A DNA stretch of 64,000 nucleotides from Azoarcus sp. DD4 (GTDB lineage: Bacteria > Pseudomonadota > Gammaproteobacteria > Burkholderiales > Rhodocyclaceae). Location: the NCBI RefSeq assembly GCF_006496635.1, contig NZ_CP022958.1:3100001-3164000 (forward strand), given 5' to 3'. Positions 16,857 through 26,014 of the stretch are shown in pieces (the stretch's first letter is position 1; each line of letters opens with the position of its first letter). Position numbers and translations under genes: made by a program. The notes below the pieces were generated by a model. It was not told the DNA's origin. It saw only the letters and a list, made by a program, of their open reading frames with translations, and did not search any database.

Positions 16857-19220
16857 TCAGTGCGCCATCAGCGGCGCCCGCACCGGGCCGCGACGCGGGA
16901 TCAGCATGTCTATGGTCACTGCCAGCGCCGGCAGCAGGGTGATCGCCATGATCATGTTCATCATGAACATGAAGGTCAGCAGCATGCCCATGTCGGCCTG
17001 GAACTTGAGCGCCGAGAACGACCACGTCGCCACGCCGATGGACAGCGTCACCGCGGTGAACACCGTGGCCACCCCTACCTCGCGCAGCGCCTGCTTGAAG
17101 GCGGTGACGATGTCCTCGCCGTGCGCCATGTGCATCTGCAGCCGGTTGTAGATGTAAAAGGCGTAATCGACGCCGATGCCCACCGCCAGCACCATCACCG
17201 GCAGCGTCGCCACGGTGAGGCCGATGTCGAGCGACTTCATGAACCAGTAGCCGAGGAAGGTCGCCAGCGTCAGCGGCAGGCAGCAGGCGATCATCGCGCG
17301 CCAGTCGCGATACACCGCGAACACCAGCACCAGGATGGTCGCATACACGTAGAGCATCATCGGCAGCTCGGAATGCTCGACCACCTCGTTGGTGGCGGCC
17401 TGCACGCCGGCGTTGCCGCTGGCCAGCCGCACCGTGACGCCGTCGAAGGGCTGGTCGGCGCGGAAGTGCTTGACCGCCTCCACCACCTCCTTGATGGTCG
17501 CCGCCTTGTGGTCCGCCAGGTAGAGATTGACCGGCAGCAGCGTGCAGTCGGCGTTGAAGAGGCGCAGCCCCTCGGGCACCTGGCGCACCGCCTCGCCCAG
17601 GGTCAGTTCTTCCTGCGGCAGCGCCGCCCACTTCGGATTGCCCTCGTTCACCCCGGAGGCGGCGAGCTTGGTCAGCGTCGGCAGGGACTGCGCCGACAGC
17701 ACGCCCGGCACATTGGCCAGGTGCCAGGTCAGGCGGTCGACATGGCTCATGACGTCGTGGCGGAAGCAGCCGTCGGCCGGGGTTTCCACCACCACGGTGA
17801 GCAGGTCCAGGCCCAGGCTGTAGCGCGCCACCACCGCTTCCACGTCCTGGTTGTAGCGCGAATCGTCGTGCAGCTCCGGCGCGCCCGGCAGCACATGGCC
17901 GACGTGGCGGCCCTGGCTCTGCCACACCGCGACGCCCATCAGCGCAATGCCGATCAGGGTGCCGATGGCGGCGTTGCGCGGATTGGCGATATGCACGCCC
18001 AGCCCGGCCATCATGCGGTTGCGCATGCCCTCGACCTTGCTCGCGCGCAGCACGAACTTGTCGTCGAAGCGGAAGTAGCTCGCCAGCACCGGCAGCATGA
18101 TGAGGTTGGTGACGATCTTGTAGGCGACGCCCACCGAGGCGGTGATCGCCAGCTCGCGGATCATCGGGATCGGCACCAGCACCAGGGTGGCGAAGCCGAC
18201 GAAGGCGGTGATCAGCGCCAGCGTGCCCGGCACCAGCAAGCCGGTGAAGCTCCGGCTGGCGGCGGTGTAGCCATCGGCGCCGTTGATGACTTCCTTGGCG
18301 ATGTAATTCACCTGCTGGATGCCGTGCGACACGCCGATGGCGAACACCAGGAAGGGCACCAGGATGGCGAGCGGGTCCAGCCCGAAGCCGAGCAGCGTGA
18401 TGGTGCCGAACTGCCACACCACCGACACCAGCGAGCAGGCCAGCGGCAGGAAGGTGAGCACCCACGAGCGGGTGTACCAATACACGGCCGCGGCGGTCAG
18501 CAGGAAGGCGAGCGCGAAGAACTCGATGACGCTGGTGGCGCCTTCGGAGATGTCGCCCATCTGCTTGGCGAAACCGATGATGCGGATGCGCACGTCGTCA
18601 TCACTGAAAGCGTCGCGCACTTCCTTTTCCAGCCGCTGGCTGAATTCGAAGTAGTCCAGCCGTTCGCCGGTCTGCGGATCGGGGTCGGCGAGTTCGGCCA
18701 CCACCATCGCCGAGGACGAATCGTTGGCCACCAGGCTGCCGATGAAGCCGCCGACGATGGTGCGCTCGCGGATCGCGGCGATGTTGTCCGGGGTGAGCGC
18801 CTTGACGGTGACGTCGCCGCCGATCACGTCCTCGGCCTTCATGCCCTCCTCGGTGATCTGCACCGCGCGGGTATTGGGCGTCCACAGCGAACTCACCGTG
18901 CGCCGGTCCACCCCCTTCATGAAGAACAGCGCCTGGGTGACGTCGTACAGCCTGGTGAGCGCCTTCTCGTTCCAGATGTCGCCGTTCTTCGCTTCGACGG
19001 TGACGATGATGCGGTTGGCGCCGAACAGCACCTCGCGATACTGGTTGAAGGTCTGGATGTATTCGTGATCCTGCGGCAGCTGCTTGTCGAAGCCGGCGCT
19101 CATGTGCAGGCGGGCGGCGAAGGTGCCCATCACAGCGGTGAAGGCGAGCAGCGCGACCAGGATCGGCAGCCGGAACCTGAAGCAGAAGCGCTGCAGGCCC
19201 AGCACGAGTTTCTCGATCAT
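16857..19220 (-). CDS. RND/MMPL family transporter
   Basis: A 787-residue inner-membrane protein with the duplicated layout of the family: helix 1 near residues 17-35, a large periplasmic domain (~35-220), five helices (~225-400), a second periplasmic domain (~430-620) and a last helix bundle (~625-770). GVDYAFYIYNRLQ and FAIGVSHGIQQVNYIAKE are the paired sterol-sensing/MMPL motifs with the likely proton-relay acidic residue GVDY. It is shorter than tripartite RND pumps, and no adaptor or TolC gene is adjacent. It lies between DUF1302 (67 bp upstream) and the YCF48-like gene. Likely substrates are hydrophobic compounds linked to the amine pathway; direction of transport is unknown. Confidence 0.88.
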   Translation of the reverse strand: MIEKLVLGLQRFCFRFRLPILVALLAFTAVMGTFAARLHMSAGFDKQLPQDHEYIQTFNQYREVLFGANRIIVTVEAKNGDIWNEKALTRLYDVTQALFFMKGVDRRTVSSLWTPNTRAVQITEEGMKAEDVIGGDVTVKALTPDNIAAIRERTIVGGFIGSLVANDSSSAMVVAELADPDPQTGERLDYFEFSQRLEKEVRDAFSDDDVRIRIIGFAKQMGDISEGATSVIEFFALAFLLTAAAVYWYTRSWVLTFLPLACSLVSVVWQFGTITLLGFGLDPLAILVPFLVFAIGVSHGIQQVNYIAKEVINGADGYTAASRSFTGLLVPGTLALITAFVGFATLVLVPIPMIRELAITASVGVAYKIVTNLIMLPVLASYFRFDDKFVLRASKVEGMRNRMMAGLGVHIANPRNAAIGTLIGIALMGVAVWQSQGRHVGHVLPGAPELHDDSRYNQDVEAVVARYSLGLDLLTVVVETPADGCFRHDVMSHVDRLTWHLANVPGVLSAQSLPTLTKLAASGVNEGNPKWAALPQEELTLGEAVRQVPEGLRLFNADCTLLPVNLYLADHKAATIKEVVEAVKHFRADQPFDGVTVRLASGNAGVQAATNEVVEHSELPMMLYVYATILVLVFAVYRDWRAMIACCLPLTLATFLGYWFMKSLDIGLTVATLPVMVLAVGIGVDYAFYIYNRLQMHMAHGEDIVTAFKQALREVGVATVFTAVTLSIGVATWSFSALKFQADMGMLLTFMFMMNMIMAITLLPALAVTIDMLIPRRGPVRAPLMAH

Positions 19221-19237
19221 GTCGGGGTTTCCAAAGT

Positions 19238-19281
19238 GCCGGACCCGGGCCGCTCCGGGCGGAGACGGCCGGGCCCGGCGG
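19238..19281 (-). other. GC-rich intercistronic hairpin
   Basis: CCGGACCCGGGCCG and CGGCCGGGCCCGG can form an imperfect, very GC-rich stem between the DUF1302 and RND genes. There is no U-tract, so it is more likely an mRNA processing or stability element than a terminator. Confidence 0.4.
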
Positions 19282-19287
19282 TACGGA

Positions 19288-21084
19288 TCAGAACGAGTAG
19301 CTAAGGCTGGCGGAGATGAAGTCGCGGTCGCGCATCAGGTTGTTGGCGCCGCCGCCGTGGAAATTCACCCACTGGATAGCGCCTTTCCAGCGGTCGCGGT
19401 AGTTGGCGAACAGCGACAGCGTCAGCGCCTTGCGGCCTTCCACGAAGGGGATCGCGTTGGGGCTGGTGCCGGAGACGTCGTGGTACCAGTCGATCTGCGG
19501 CGTCAGCGTGATGCCGCTGCCGAAGGCGTTGGGGTAGTTCATCCCCATCTCGAACACATAGCCCCACGAGGTCTTGTCCGGCAACGAGTAGTCGGGCAGG
19601 AAGTAGGGAATACGGCCGCTGGTGTCCAGGCCGGGATAGTGGGTGACCGCCGCTTCGGCCAGGATGAAGCCATCGGAAGCACCGATCGCCTTGGCCAGCC
19701 CGCCGAGCGGATCGTTGTGCGAGAAGGTGTAGAAGCCGGTGAGGTGGAACTGGTATTTCTCCTCCTCGACGAAGCCGGGATGGCGGCCGACGTCGTACAC
19801 GCTGTACTTGTCGAAGGCGCCCGCCAGCGAGCCGAAGGGCACCGTGGGGTCGATGCCGACGCTGTCGTTGGGCCGGTAGGACAGCTCCGCGCCGACCGCG
19901 ACGTTGGCGATCTTGGTGTTGGCCGAGATTGCGTACAGGTCCTTGTCCTCGCCGTAGGCGATGAAATAGCCGGTGACCGCGCCGGCGGGCGAGCCGGTGA
20001 AGCCGAGGAAGGGCAGCTTGTCGTGGTAGCGCTGGTAGGTGAAGGCGAACTCGGTGTCGATCTCCTCCGCGTTGTAGCGGAAGTTGACGCCGTACTGACC
20101 GCGGTTCTTGGGCTCGTCGGTACCGAGGTAGGGCACCGCGATGCCGGCCGCCACCGCGTCCGCATCGGAGATGCCGGGGTTGTCGCCGCAATGGCCGGTC
20201 GGCAGCCCTGCGCAGGCGCCGGGGCCGGCGAAGGCTTCAATGATGCTGGTCGGCACGTAGGCCACGCGGCGCCCCTTGCCGAGCACGTCGGCGGTGGAGA
20301 AGAAGGTGCCGGACGGATCGAACTTGAAGCTGTTCCAGGCGAACTGGTAGTAAGCCTCCATGCCCAGGTTCTCGGTCAGGCCGAAGGAGCCGGACAGCAT
20401 CGGCGCCGGGATGAAGATCTCCTTCAACTGGGTGCCGGGCACGTGGAACTTCTGCAGGTCGATGGCGTTGATCTGGTTCACCCCGCCGAGGATGAAGATG
20501 TCCTCGCCCCAGGAGATCACCTGGTTGCCGAGCTTGATCTTGCCGTTGTGCTCACCGATGGAGAAGCTCTTGGCCACCCAGGCGTCGAGCAGGGTGACCT
20601 CGCCCTCGGCCGCGCTGTGCACGTCGGTGCGCTGGGTGTCGGAGGACTTGAAGTCGTGGAACCAGGTCATCCGCACCAGCGAACTCCAACCCCCGGGCAG
20701 CTTCAGCGACAGGTCGTGGGTGCCCTTCAACACGGCCGACACCACGTCGCCCTTGTCATAGTTGAGGTTGCCGTCGTCGAAGTTGGTGAAGTTGAAGTCG
20801 GCGTTGGCATAGCCGCTGGCGCCCTGCTTGGCCTGCAGCTCGTTGTTGGTGGTGTTGTTGCAGCCGCCGCTGTCGTTGCCTATGGTCTTGCAGCCGGCCG
20901 ACTGGGTGCGGGCCATCACACCAAAGGACACGGTGCTGTCGAAGCTGCCGGACAGGCCTTCCTCCGAGCCGAAGCGGAAGGCGTGGCTGGCTGGTGCCCA
21001 CAGCGTGGCGGCAATCGCCAGCGCCAGCGTGGAAGGCGCCAGCGCGCGCGCCGCCCGACGATGCGCAATCGTCTTGTCGTTCAT
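19288..21084 (-). CDS. DUF1302 family outer-membrane protein
   Basis: A 598-residue exported protein. The signal peptide (about 35 residues) ends ASHA, followed by FRFGSEEGLSGSFDSTVSFGVMART, the typical DUF1302 start. The body is rich in alternating beta strands with many aromatic residues and ends ISASLSYSF with a terminal Phe, as in outer-membrane barrels. AGGAG precedes the ATG at 21084. DUF1302 and DUF1329 genes are nearly always paired, often beside genes for degradation of hydrophobic compounds; a porin-like or assembly role is usually assumed but not shown. Confidence 0.88.
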   Translation of the reverse strand: MNDKTIAHRRAARALAPSTLALAIAATLWAPASHAFRFGSEEGLSGSFDSTVSFGVMARTQSAGCKTIGNDSGGCNNTTNNELQAKQGASGYANADFNFTNFDDGNLNYDKGDVVSAVLKGTHDLSLKLPGGWSSLVRMTWFHDFKSSDTQRTDVHSAAEGEVTLLDAWVAKSFSIGEHNGKIKLGNQVISWGEDIFILGGVNQINAIDLQKFHVPGTQLKEIFIPAPMLSGSFGLTENLGMEAYYQFAWNSFKFDPSGTFFSTADVLGKGRRVAYVPTSIIEAFAGPGACAGLPTGHCGDNPGISDADAVAAGIAVPYLGTDEPKNRGQYGVNFRYNAEEIDTEFAFTYQRYHDKLPFLGFTGSPAGAVTGYFIAYGEDKDLYAISANTKIANVAVGAELSYRPNDSVGIDPTVPFGSLAGAFDKYSVYDVGRHPGFVEEEKYQFHLTGFYTFSHNDPLGGLAKAIGASDGFILAEAAVTHYPGLDTSGRIPYFLPDYSLPDKTSWGYVFEMGMNYPNAFGSGITLTPQIDWYHDVSGTSPNAIPFVEGRKALTLSLFANYRDRWKGAIQWVNFHGGGANNLMRDRDFISASLSYSF

Positions 21085-21115
21085 CTAGTTTTCTCCTGGA
21101 TGCGGTCGGTCGGGA

Positions 21116-22495
21116 TCAGCGCTCGCCGCGGCGGCGCATTTCGTCCTGGCTGAAGGTGGCGGCGGTCACGCGGCCTTCCTTGGCTGCGGTGAGGTCTATC
21201 ACCTCGCCCTCGGCCGTCCAGTTGTCGGTCACGTAGCGGCGGGCGACCAGGTCGTACATCTGGGTTTCGTAGGTGATGCAGGCGCCGACGTCGGGCGCGG
21301 CCCACAGGCTGCCTTCCTGCACCCGCCACAGGTTGCCCTTGGCGTCGTACATATCCACCTGCAGCAGCGCCCAGGAATCCTCGTCGAAGTGGAACACGCG
21401 CTTGGCGAAGGAGTGGCGCTTGTCGCCCTTGACCGTGGCTTCCACCACCCACACGCGGTGCGGCTCGTAGCGCATGACGTCGCGGTTCACATACTCGGGG
21501 CCGAGCATGTCCTTGAACTTGTTGTTCTTGTCGATCAGCTTGTAGTTGTTGTAGGGGACGAACATCTCCTTCTTGCCGACCAGCTTGTAGTCGTAGCGGT
21601 CGATGGCCCCGGTGAACATGTTGATCTGGTCGACGAAGTAGAGGTTGTCGAAGCCGGCGATCGGGTTGTCGTAGGCGAAGGTGGGCGAGCGGCGCACGCG
21701 GCGCTGGCCGGGGAAGTAGATCCAGGCGTCCTGCGGCTTGTCGATGTAGGCGTGGATCAGGTAGCCCTCGCCGGCGCGCGAGGCCGGCGACAGCACGTCG
21801 AACAGCAGCTTGCTCTCGACCCCGCCGACGTCGGCCGGACTGGTGACCTTGGGATCGTTGAACGGGTACAGCTCATAGGCCCACTGCTTGTTCTCGACGT
21901 AGGAGCCGTCCTTGTCCGGCATCAGCGCGGATATCTGCGCACGGCGGCCGAGGCCGGTGTAGCGCAGCTTGTAGTTCCACATCGCCTCCGCCCCGCTCTT
22001 CGGGAAGGGGAAGGGAATGCCGGCGCCCTGCACCGCTTCGAGCTGCCAGCCGTCGGCGCCGAGCTTGGCGGTGGTGGCGTTTTTCTTCGTCTGGGCGCCG
22101 ACGAAGTCCGGCACCGGGCAGCTGCGGCGGGACGGGTAGACATCCATGCGGTAGCCCTTGTAGGCCTTGATCAGCGCGATCTGGCCGGCGGAGAGCTTGT
22201 CGGCGTACTTGTCGACGTTGCTGGCATCGACCGAGAACAGCGGCTTGTCGTCCTTGTACGGATCGACCTTGCCCGGCTTCCAGCCCGCCGGAACCTGGGT
22301 CATGCCGCCCGACCACGCCGGGATGCTGCTGTCGGCGTTCTTGGCGACCTCGGCGCCGATCGGCGTCAGCGTCTTGCCAAGGCTGGCCACCTCGGCATCG
22401 GTGGCTGCGGCGCCGGCCAGGGTGCTGGCAAACATGGCAGCGATCGCCATGCAGAGCAGGCCCGGGCGGAGCGTTTTCCTTGTCGTTTTGTCCAT
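21116..22495 (-). CDS. DUF1329 family exported protein
   Basis: A 459-residue protein with a signal peptide ending STLAGA near residue 28. The mature part has the DUF1329 hallmarks: LTPIGAEVAKNADSSIPAW, PAWSGGM, a long beta-rich body related to the LolA/LolB fold, and RYEPHRVWVVEATVKGDKRH near the C terminus. It lies 31 bp upstream of the DUF1302 partner and 72 bp downstream of the cytochrome gene. A LolB-like fold suggests it ferries a hydrophobic molecule or lipid across the periplasm in concert with DUF1302 and the RND protein (inference). Confidence 0.88.
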   Translation of the reverse strand: MDKTTRKTLRPGLLCMAIAAMFASTLAGAAATDAEVASLGKTLTPIGAEVAKNADSSIPAWSGGMTQVPAGWKPGKVDPYKDDKPLFSVDASNVDKYADKLSAGQIALIKAYKGYRMDVYPSRRSCPVPDFVGAQTKKNATTAKLGADGWQLEAVQGAGIPFPFPKSGAEAMWNYKLRYTGLGRRAQISALMPDKDGSYVENKQWAYELYPFNDPKVTSPADVGGVESKLLFDVLSPASRAGEGYLIHAYIDKPQDAWIYFPGQRRVRRSPTFAYDNPIAGFDNLYFVDQINMFTGAIDRYDYKLVGKKEMFVPYNNYKLIDKNNKFKDMLGPEYVNRDVMRYEPHRVWVVEATVKGDKRHSFAKRVFHFDEDSWALLQVDMYDAKGNLWRVQEGSLWAAPDVGACITYETQMYDLVARRYVTDNWTAEGEVIDLTAAKEGRVTAATFSQDEMRRRGER

Positions 22496-22567
22496 TTGGG
22501 GTTCCTCGTCAAAGAGTGGAAGCGGATGCGTGATACGGAATGCGTAAGCGGCCGGGCATGGGTGGTC

Positions 22568-23047
22568 TCACTCGATGCGTATGCCCTGGGCGGCGAGCTG
22601 GGCGACGATGCCGCGGCGCACCGCGGAGACGTCGGCCAGACGCTGGCTGCGCAGCGCGGTCACCTCGGCCTCGGTGTAGGGCTGGAAGTCCGCCGGCACG
22701 GTTTCGGCTGAAAAAGCCTTCGCCATCCAGTTGAGCATGCGGGCGATGTCGCCGTTGGAGAGCGAGGAGTTCGAGGTGCCGGGCACCTGCACCAGGAAGG
22801 CGCGGCCCTCCGCCGTCTTGAGGAAGTGGCCGAACTGCCCGCGCAGCGTCGGCACCCCGCCGGATTTGGCGCCGCTGCCGTCGGCCTGGTGGCAGCCGGC
22901 GCAGTTCAGGATGAACTGGTAGCGGGCCTTGCCCGCCTCGTCGGCGATGGCCGGCTGGGCCGCGCCGGCTGCCGCGACGATGACGGCGGCCAGCGCGGCT
23001 GCCCTGCCCCGCCGCCCGGCCCGACCCTGGATGCGCTTGCCGTCCAT
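22568..23047 (-). CDS. Monohaem cytochrome c, probable electron acceptor of aromatic amine dehydrogenase
   Basis: A 159-residue periplasmic c-type cytochrome. The signal peptide ends QPAIA near residue 35. The haem site is C49-A-G-C52-H53 and the distal methionine is probably Met104 or Met108 in IARMLNWMAK. It directly follows aauA by 10 bp, and aromatic amine dehydrogenase gene clusters are known to carry such a cytochrome. Azurin is the classical acceptor in Alcaligenes; no cupredoxin gene is present here, so this cytochrome is the best candidate for taking electrons from the TTQ cofactor (inference). Confidence 0.83.
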   Translation of the reverse strand: MDGKRIQGRAGRRGRAAALAAVIVAAAGAAQPAIADEAGKARYQFILNCAGCHQADGSGAKSGGVPTLRGQFGHFLKTAEGRAFLVQVPGTSNSSLSNGDIARMLNWMAKAFSAETVPADFQPYTEAEVTALRSQRLADVSAVRRGIVAQLAAQGIRIE

Positions 23048-23057
23048 CGCCGCGCCC

Positions 23058-23591
23058 TCAGCTCTTGGTCTCGGCCAGGCCGACGACGGTGGCCATGGTG
23101 CAGTGGAACATCGTCGAGTCGTTGGCCATGCACCAGTTGATGTCGTTGTGCAGGCCCATGCGGTAGCCCGGCATCTCGCGCTCGTTGGTGTTGCAGAAGC
23201 AGCGTCCGCAGGCCGTCTTGCCGCAGCAGTCGTTGTAGCTGATCAGGTAGTCCTTGCCGTCGTCCGGGTTGTGGCAGGTGCCGATCCACGACACCTTGGA
23301 GGCCTCGGTGCCCGGCGGGCAGCTCGACGCGGTGCCGCCGCAGCAGTTGCACAGGTAGCCGTCCTGCGCGCAGTAGCGCCAGTATTCGCAATCCTCGTCG
23401 GTCGGCGCCTTGCCGCCGGCCTTCTTCATCGCCGCGCCGGCTGCCTGGGCGGTGCGGTCGAAGGGCAGCACCGGCAGCACGAAGGCCGAGCCCACCAGCA
23501 GCTTGCCGATGCCGATCAGCGCGCTGCGCCGGGAGGCGCTCTGCGCCACCTTGCGCGTCTTGCGCTCGAAGAATTCATCCAGCCATTTCAT
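23058..23591 (-). CDS. aauA: Aromatic amine dehydrogenase light (beta) subunit, TTQ-bearing
   Basis: Small catalytic subunit of the periplasmic quinoprotein that converts arylalkylamines to aldehydes plus ammonia. 177 residues. The two tryptophans that become tryptophan tryptophylquinone are Trp102 (SWIGTCHNP) and Trp153 (INWCMAND), 51 residues apart as in methylamine dehydrogenase. Asp77 and Asp121 match the family's Asp32 and Asp76, needed for cofactor formation and catalysis. I count 14 cysteines after residue 60, two more than the 12 of methylamine dehydrogenase. The long leader holds SRRSALIGIG, a twin-arginine-like signal. The CCGKTACGRC stretch favours the AADH rather than the MADH branch. 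It lies 21 bp after aauD. Confidence 0.93.
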   Translation of the reverse strand: MKWLDEFFERKTRKVAQSASRRSALIGIGKLLVGSAFVLPVLPFDRTAQAAGAAMKKAGGKAPTDEDCEYWRYCAQDGYLCNCCGGTASSCPPGTEASKVSWIGTCHNPDDGKDYLISYNDCCGKTACGRCFCNTNEREMPGYRMGLHNDINWCMANDSTMFHCTMATVVGLAETKS

Positions 23592-23612
23592 CGTTCGTTC
23601 TCCTTCTCTCGG

Positions 23613-24215
23613 TCAGGCGCGGCCGGGTTGTTCGAGGTAGGCCTGCACCGAAGCCACGCCCAGCTCCTTGGCGGTGAAGAGGCTTTCCAGCTGTTCGCGG
23701 GAATTCACCAGGCCCTTGGCGGCGATGCGGCCCTGTTCGTTGATGAGCACCGCGTAGGGCAGCTTGGCGACGCGGTAGGCGATGCCCAGTTCGCGCGACA
23801 GCACGTAGGGGAAGTCCTGCAGGCCGGCCTTGTCGTAGAAGGCGAGGTGCTCGGGCTGCTCGCCGTCGGAGGTCAGCACCACGCGCAGCCAGCTGCGTTC
23901 GGACTGGTTGGCCGAGCGCAGGATGGGCAGCAGCTTCTTGCACACCGGGCAGGTCGGCGACAGGAAGAACAGCAGCGTGCTCTTGTCGCCCGGCAGGCCG
24001 AGCGAGACGCGCTCGCGCACATTGACGATGTGCGGCAGGTCGAACACCGGGGCGGCTTCGCCCACCTGCGGGCCGGTGTCGAGCATCAGCGCGCCCATCG
24101 GCGCGACCCGCTCGTAGAGCACGCCGATCTGGCGCGCAAGGGCGAACAGGCCGACCAGCGCGGCGAGCACCGCGATCCACAGCAGGACGTTCGAAATCAT
24201 CAGGGCTTCATTCAT
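23613..24215 (-). CDS. aauD: MauD-like thiol-disulfide oxidoreductase for AADH light-subunit maturation
   Basis: A 200-residue protein with an N-terminal membrane anchor (about residues 8-27) and a periplasmic thioredoxin-like domain. The redox motif is C89-P-V-C92 within FFLSPTCPVCKKLLP, and the cis-proline loop is KLPYAVLINEQG. MauD/AauD is required to form the many disulfides of the light subunit. The ATG overlaps the aauE stop (ATGA), so the two are translationally coupled. Confidence 0.92.
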   Translation of the reverse strand: MNEALMISNVLLWIAVLAALVGLFALARQIGVLYERVAPMGALMLDTGPQVGEAAPVFDLPHIVNVRERVSLGLPGDKSTLLFFLSPTCPVCKKLLPILRSANQSERSWLRVVLTSDGEQPEHLAFYDKAGLQDFPYVLSRELGIAYRVAKLPYAVLINEQGRIAAKGLVNSREQLESLFTAKELGVASVQAYLEQPGRA

Positions 24216-24763
24216 GATCCGCTCCTCATTTGGGCGAGATGGGGGTGGTTGGCGAGCAGCTGGTTGGCCGCCGCGTAGAGGGTGAGCAGCATCAGCGTGC
24301 CGCCGGCAACGGAGAGGTAGTCGATCCAGACCAGGCCGCGCTCATTACCCAACTGGGCGCCGAGTACGAGCAGCGCGAGCAGCACGGCATTGCGCACCAC
24401 CAGCGCCCACGACAGCCGGGTGTGGCCTTCGGCGCCGCCGCAGCCGCAATCGATTTCGGTGTGGCCGCGGGCGACATTGATCGCCACCCCGGCGGTCGCC
24501 GCGCCCAGCACCAGCAGGCCGAGCACGAGGCCCGCCGCGCGGGTGGTGTCGAACAGCAGCGCCATGCCGGCCACCGCCTCCACCACCGGGAACAACCGGG
24601 CGAACAGCGGCACCAGGCGTTCCGGCAACAGGCGGTAGAGCTCCACCGAGGCTTCGAACACCGCCAGGTCGCGCAGCTTCTGCCACGCGCCCAGCACCAG
24701 GATCACCGCCAGCGCCGCCCCGCAGGTGCGCGCCAGCACCGGGTCGAGTGCGAGCGCGTCCAT
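24212..24763 (-). CDS. aauE: MauE-like membrane protein (DoxX-related) for AADH maturation
   Basis: A 183-residue inner-membrane protein with about five helices. ARTCGAALAVILVLGAWQKLRDL opens the first helix, and the conserved pair of cysteines sits in HTEIDCGCGG, a MauE hallmark. MauE works with MauD in export and disulfide formation of the light subunit, possibly delivering oxidising equivalents across the membrane. The start overlaps the aauB stop by one base (TGATG) and its stop overlaps the aauD start, so B-E-D are tightly coupled. Confidence 0.9.
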   Translation of the reverse strand: MDALALDPVLARTCGAALAVILVLGAWQKLRDLAVFEASVELYRLLPERLVPLFARLFPVVEAVAGMALLFDTTRAAGLVLGLLVLGAATAGVAINVARGHTEIDCGCGGAEGHTRLSWALVVRNAVLLALLVLGAQLGNERGLVWIDYLSVAGGTLMLLTLYAAANQLLANHPHLAQMRSGS

Positions 24764-25917
24764 CAGTGCAGCTCCATCAGCGACGGCGTTTCGCCCACGC
24801 CTTCCATGCGGCGGATGAGCTTGAGCGGGCCGGAAGCGTCGTAGGAGGCGATCGCCGCCTTGAGGCCGTCGTAGGCGAACAGGCGCGGCTTGTCGCCCTG
24901 GCTTACCGCCATCGCGATCGCGTTGTTGCCCGGCGCGCGGGTGATGCGCTTCTTGGTCTTGAGGTCGAAGCCCCAGATTTCCTTGGCGGGGAACTTGTGG
25001 CTACCGACCTTGGCGCCGTCGTGCATGCCGACGAAGACGCGGCCGCTGGCGTTGTGCTGGGCGAGCAGCTGGTAGCCGCCGGGACGCCAGCCGGCCTTGC
25101 GCTCCTTGTCGGTGAGCAGCGACCACTTCGGTTCGAAGCTCGCCACCGCGCCGCCTACATTGGCGGTGTAGAGGTCGCCGCCGTAGGAGACGAAGCGGTA
25201 GGTGTCGCCGTCCTGCTCGCCGTGGATGAAGATGGGGTCGGCGTCCGGATTGAAGAACACCGCGCTCTTCTGCTGATCGACCGACTGGCCCTTGTCGTCG
25301 TGGGTGACGGTGAGCAGGGTGCCGTCGCCGCAGACAGTGGAGAAGCGGTTGGACACGCTCGCCGCCGGCAGGAGGATCCAGCAGCCGGGAATATCGACCT
25401 GCGAGGCGACCTTCTTCTCCTTGAGATCGACCACCGTCACCGAGATCGCCGGGGTGGCGTTGAGCACATAGAGCCAGCGGCCGTCGGCCGAGGCGCGGAT
25501 GGTGCCCTTGTAGTGCAGCGCCTGGGCGTGGATGGGCGGGATGATGATCTCGCCCGTCTTGGTCAGCGTCTGCGCGTCGTGGATGTCCACCGTGTCGGTG
25601 CGTTCGCCCGACGACAGGCGCGAGTAGTAGGTGGTGGCGACGTAGATTTCCTTGCGGTCGGGCGACACGATGGCCTGCCCGGCGTAGGCGGTGGCGACCA
25701 CGCCGAGGTAGCGCATGCTGTCGCCGTCGATCACATGCAGGCGACCGTCGACGATGTGGCCGATGGAAACGTCCGACAGGTAGATGCGGTAGGGGTTGGC
25801 GGGCGGCATTTCCGCCACCTTGGGAATTTCGACCTGCAGTTCGGCCTGTGCCGACGCCCCGGTGAGGGCAATCAGCACGGCAGCCAGGCAGGATCGCAGG
25901 GCGCTGTGTCGAAGCAC
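24763..25917 (-). CDS. aauB: Aromatic amine dehydrogenase heavy (alpha) subunit
   Basis: Large subunit, a seven-bladed beta-propeller that holds the TTQ-bearing light subunit in the periplasm. 384 residues if translation begins at the GTG at 25917, chosen because AAGGAG lies 7 nt upstream and the resulting leader (LRHSALRSCLAAVLIALTG) is a clean signal peptide ending ASAQA; no ATG fits. Family stretches are EIYVATTYYSRLSSGERTD, IHAQALHYKG and SVSNRFSTVCGDGTLLTV. First gene of the long minus-strand operon and divergent from the AraC-type regulator. Confidence 0.92.
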   Translation of the reverse strand: MLRHSALRSCLAAVLIALTGASAQAELQVEIPKVAEMPPANPYRIYLSDVSIGHIVDGRLHVIDGDSMRYLGVVATAYAGQAIVSPDRKEIYVATTYYSRLSSGERTDTVDIHDAQTLTKTGEIIIPPIHAQALHYKGTIRASADGRWLYVLNATPAISVTVVDLKEKKVASQVDIPGCWILLPAASVSNRFSTVCGDGTLLTVTHDDKGQSVDQQKSAVFFNPDADPIFIHGEQDGDTYRFVSYGGDLYTANVGGAVASFEPKWSLLTDKERKAGWRPGGYQLLAQHNASGRVFVGMHDGAKVGSHKFPAKEIWGFDLKTKKRITRAPGNNAIAMAVSQGDKPRLFAYDGLKAAIASYDASGPLKLIRRMEGVGETPSLMELH

Positions 25918-26014
25918 GGCTGACTCCTTGTTGTGGCCGCTGCATCTGCAACGGCATCCTCGGAACCCGCCCGTCCGTCCGGAAGGCGAGTGCGCTTGTT
26001 GTCCGCGCCGTTCC

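Noticed and set aside
16860..19304. 814-codon plus-strand open frame opposite the RND transporter gene
   Set aside because: Antisense shadow of a high-GC gene: His/Gln/Arg-rich with no domains, while the minus strand encodes a clear RND/MMPL protein.
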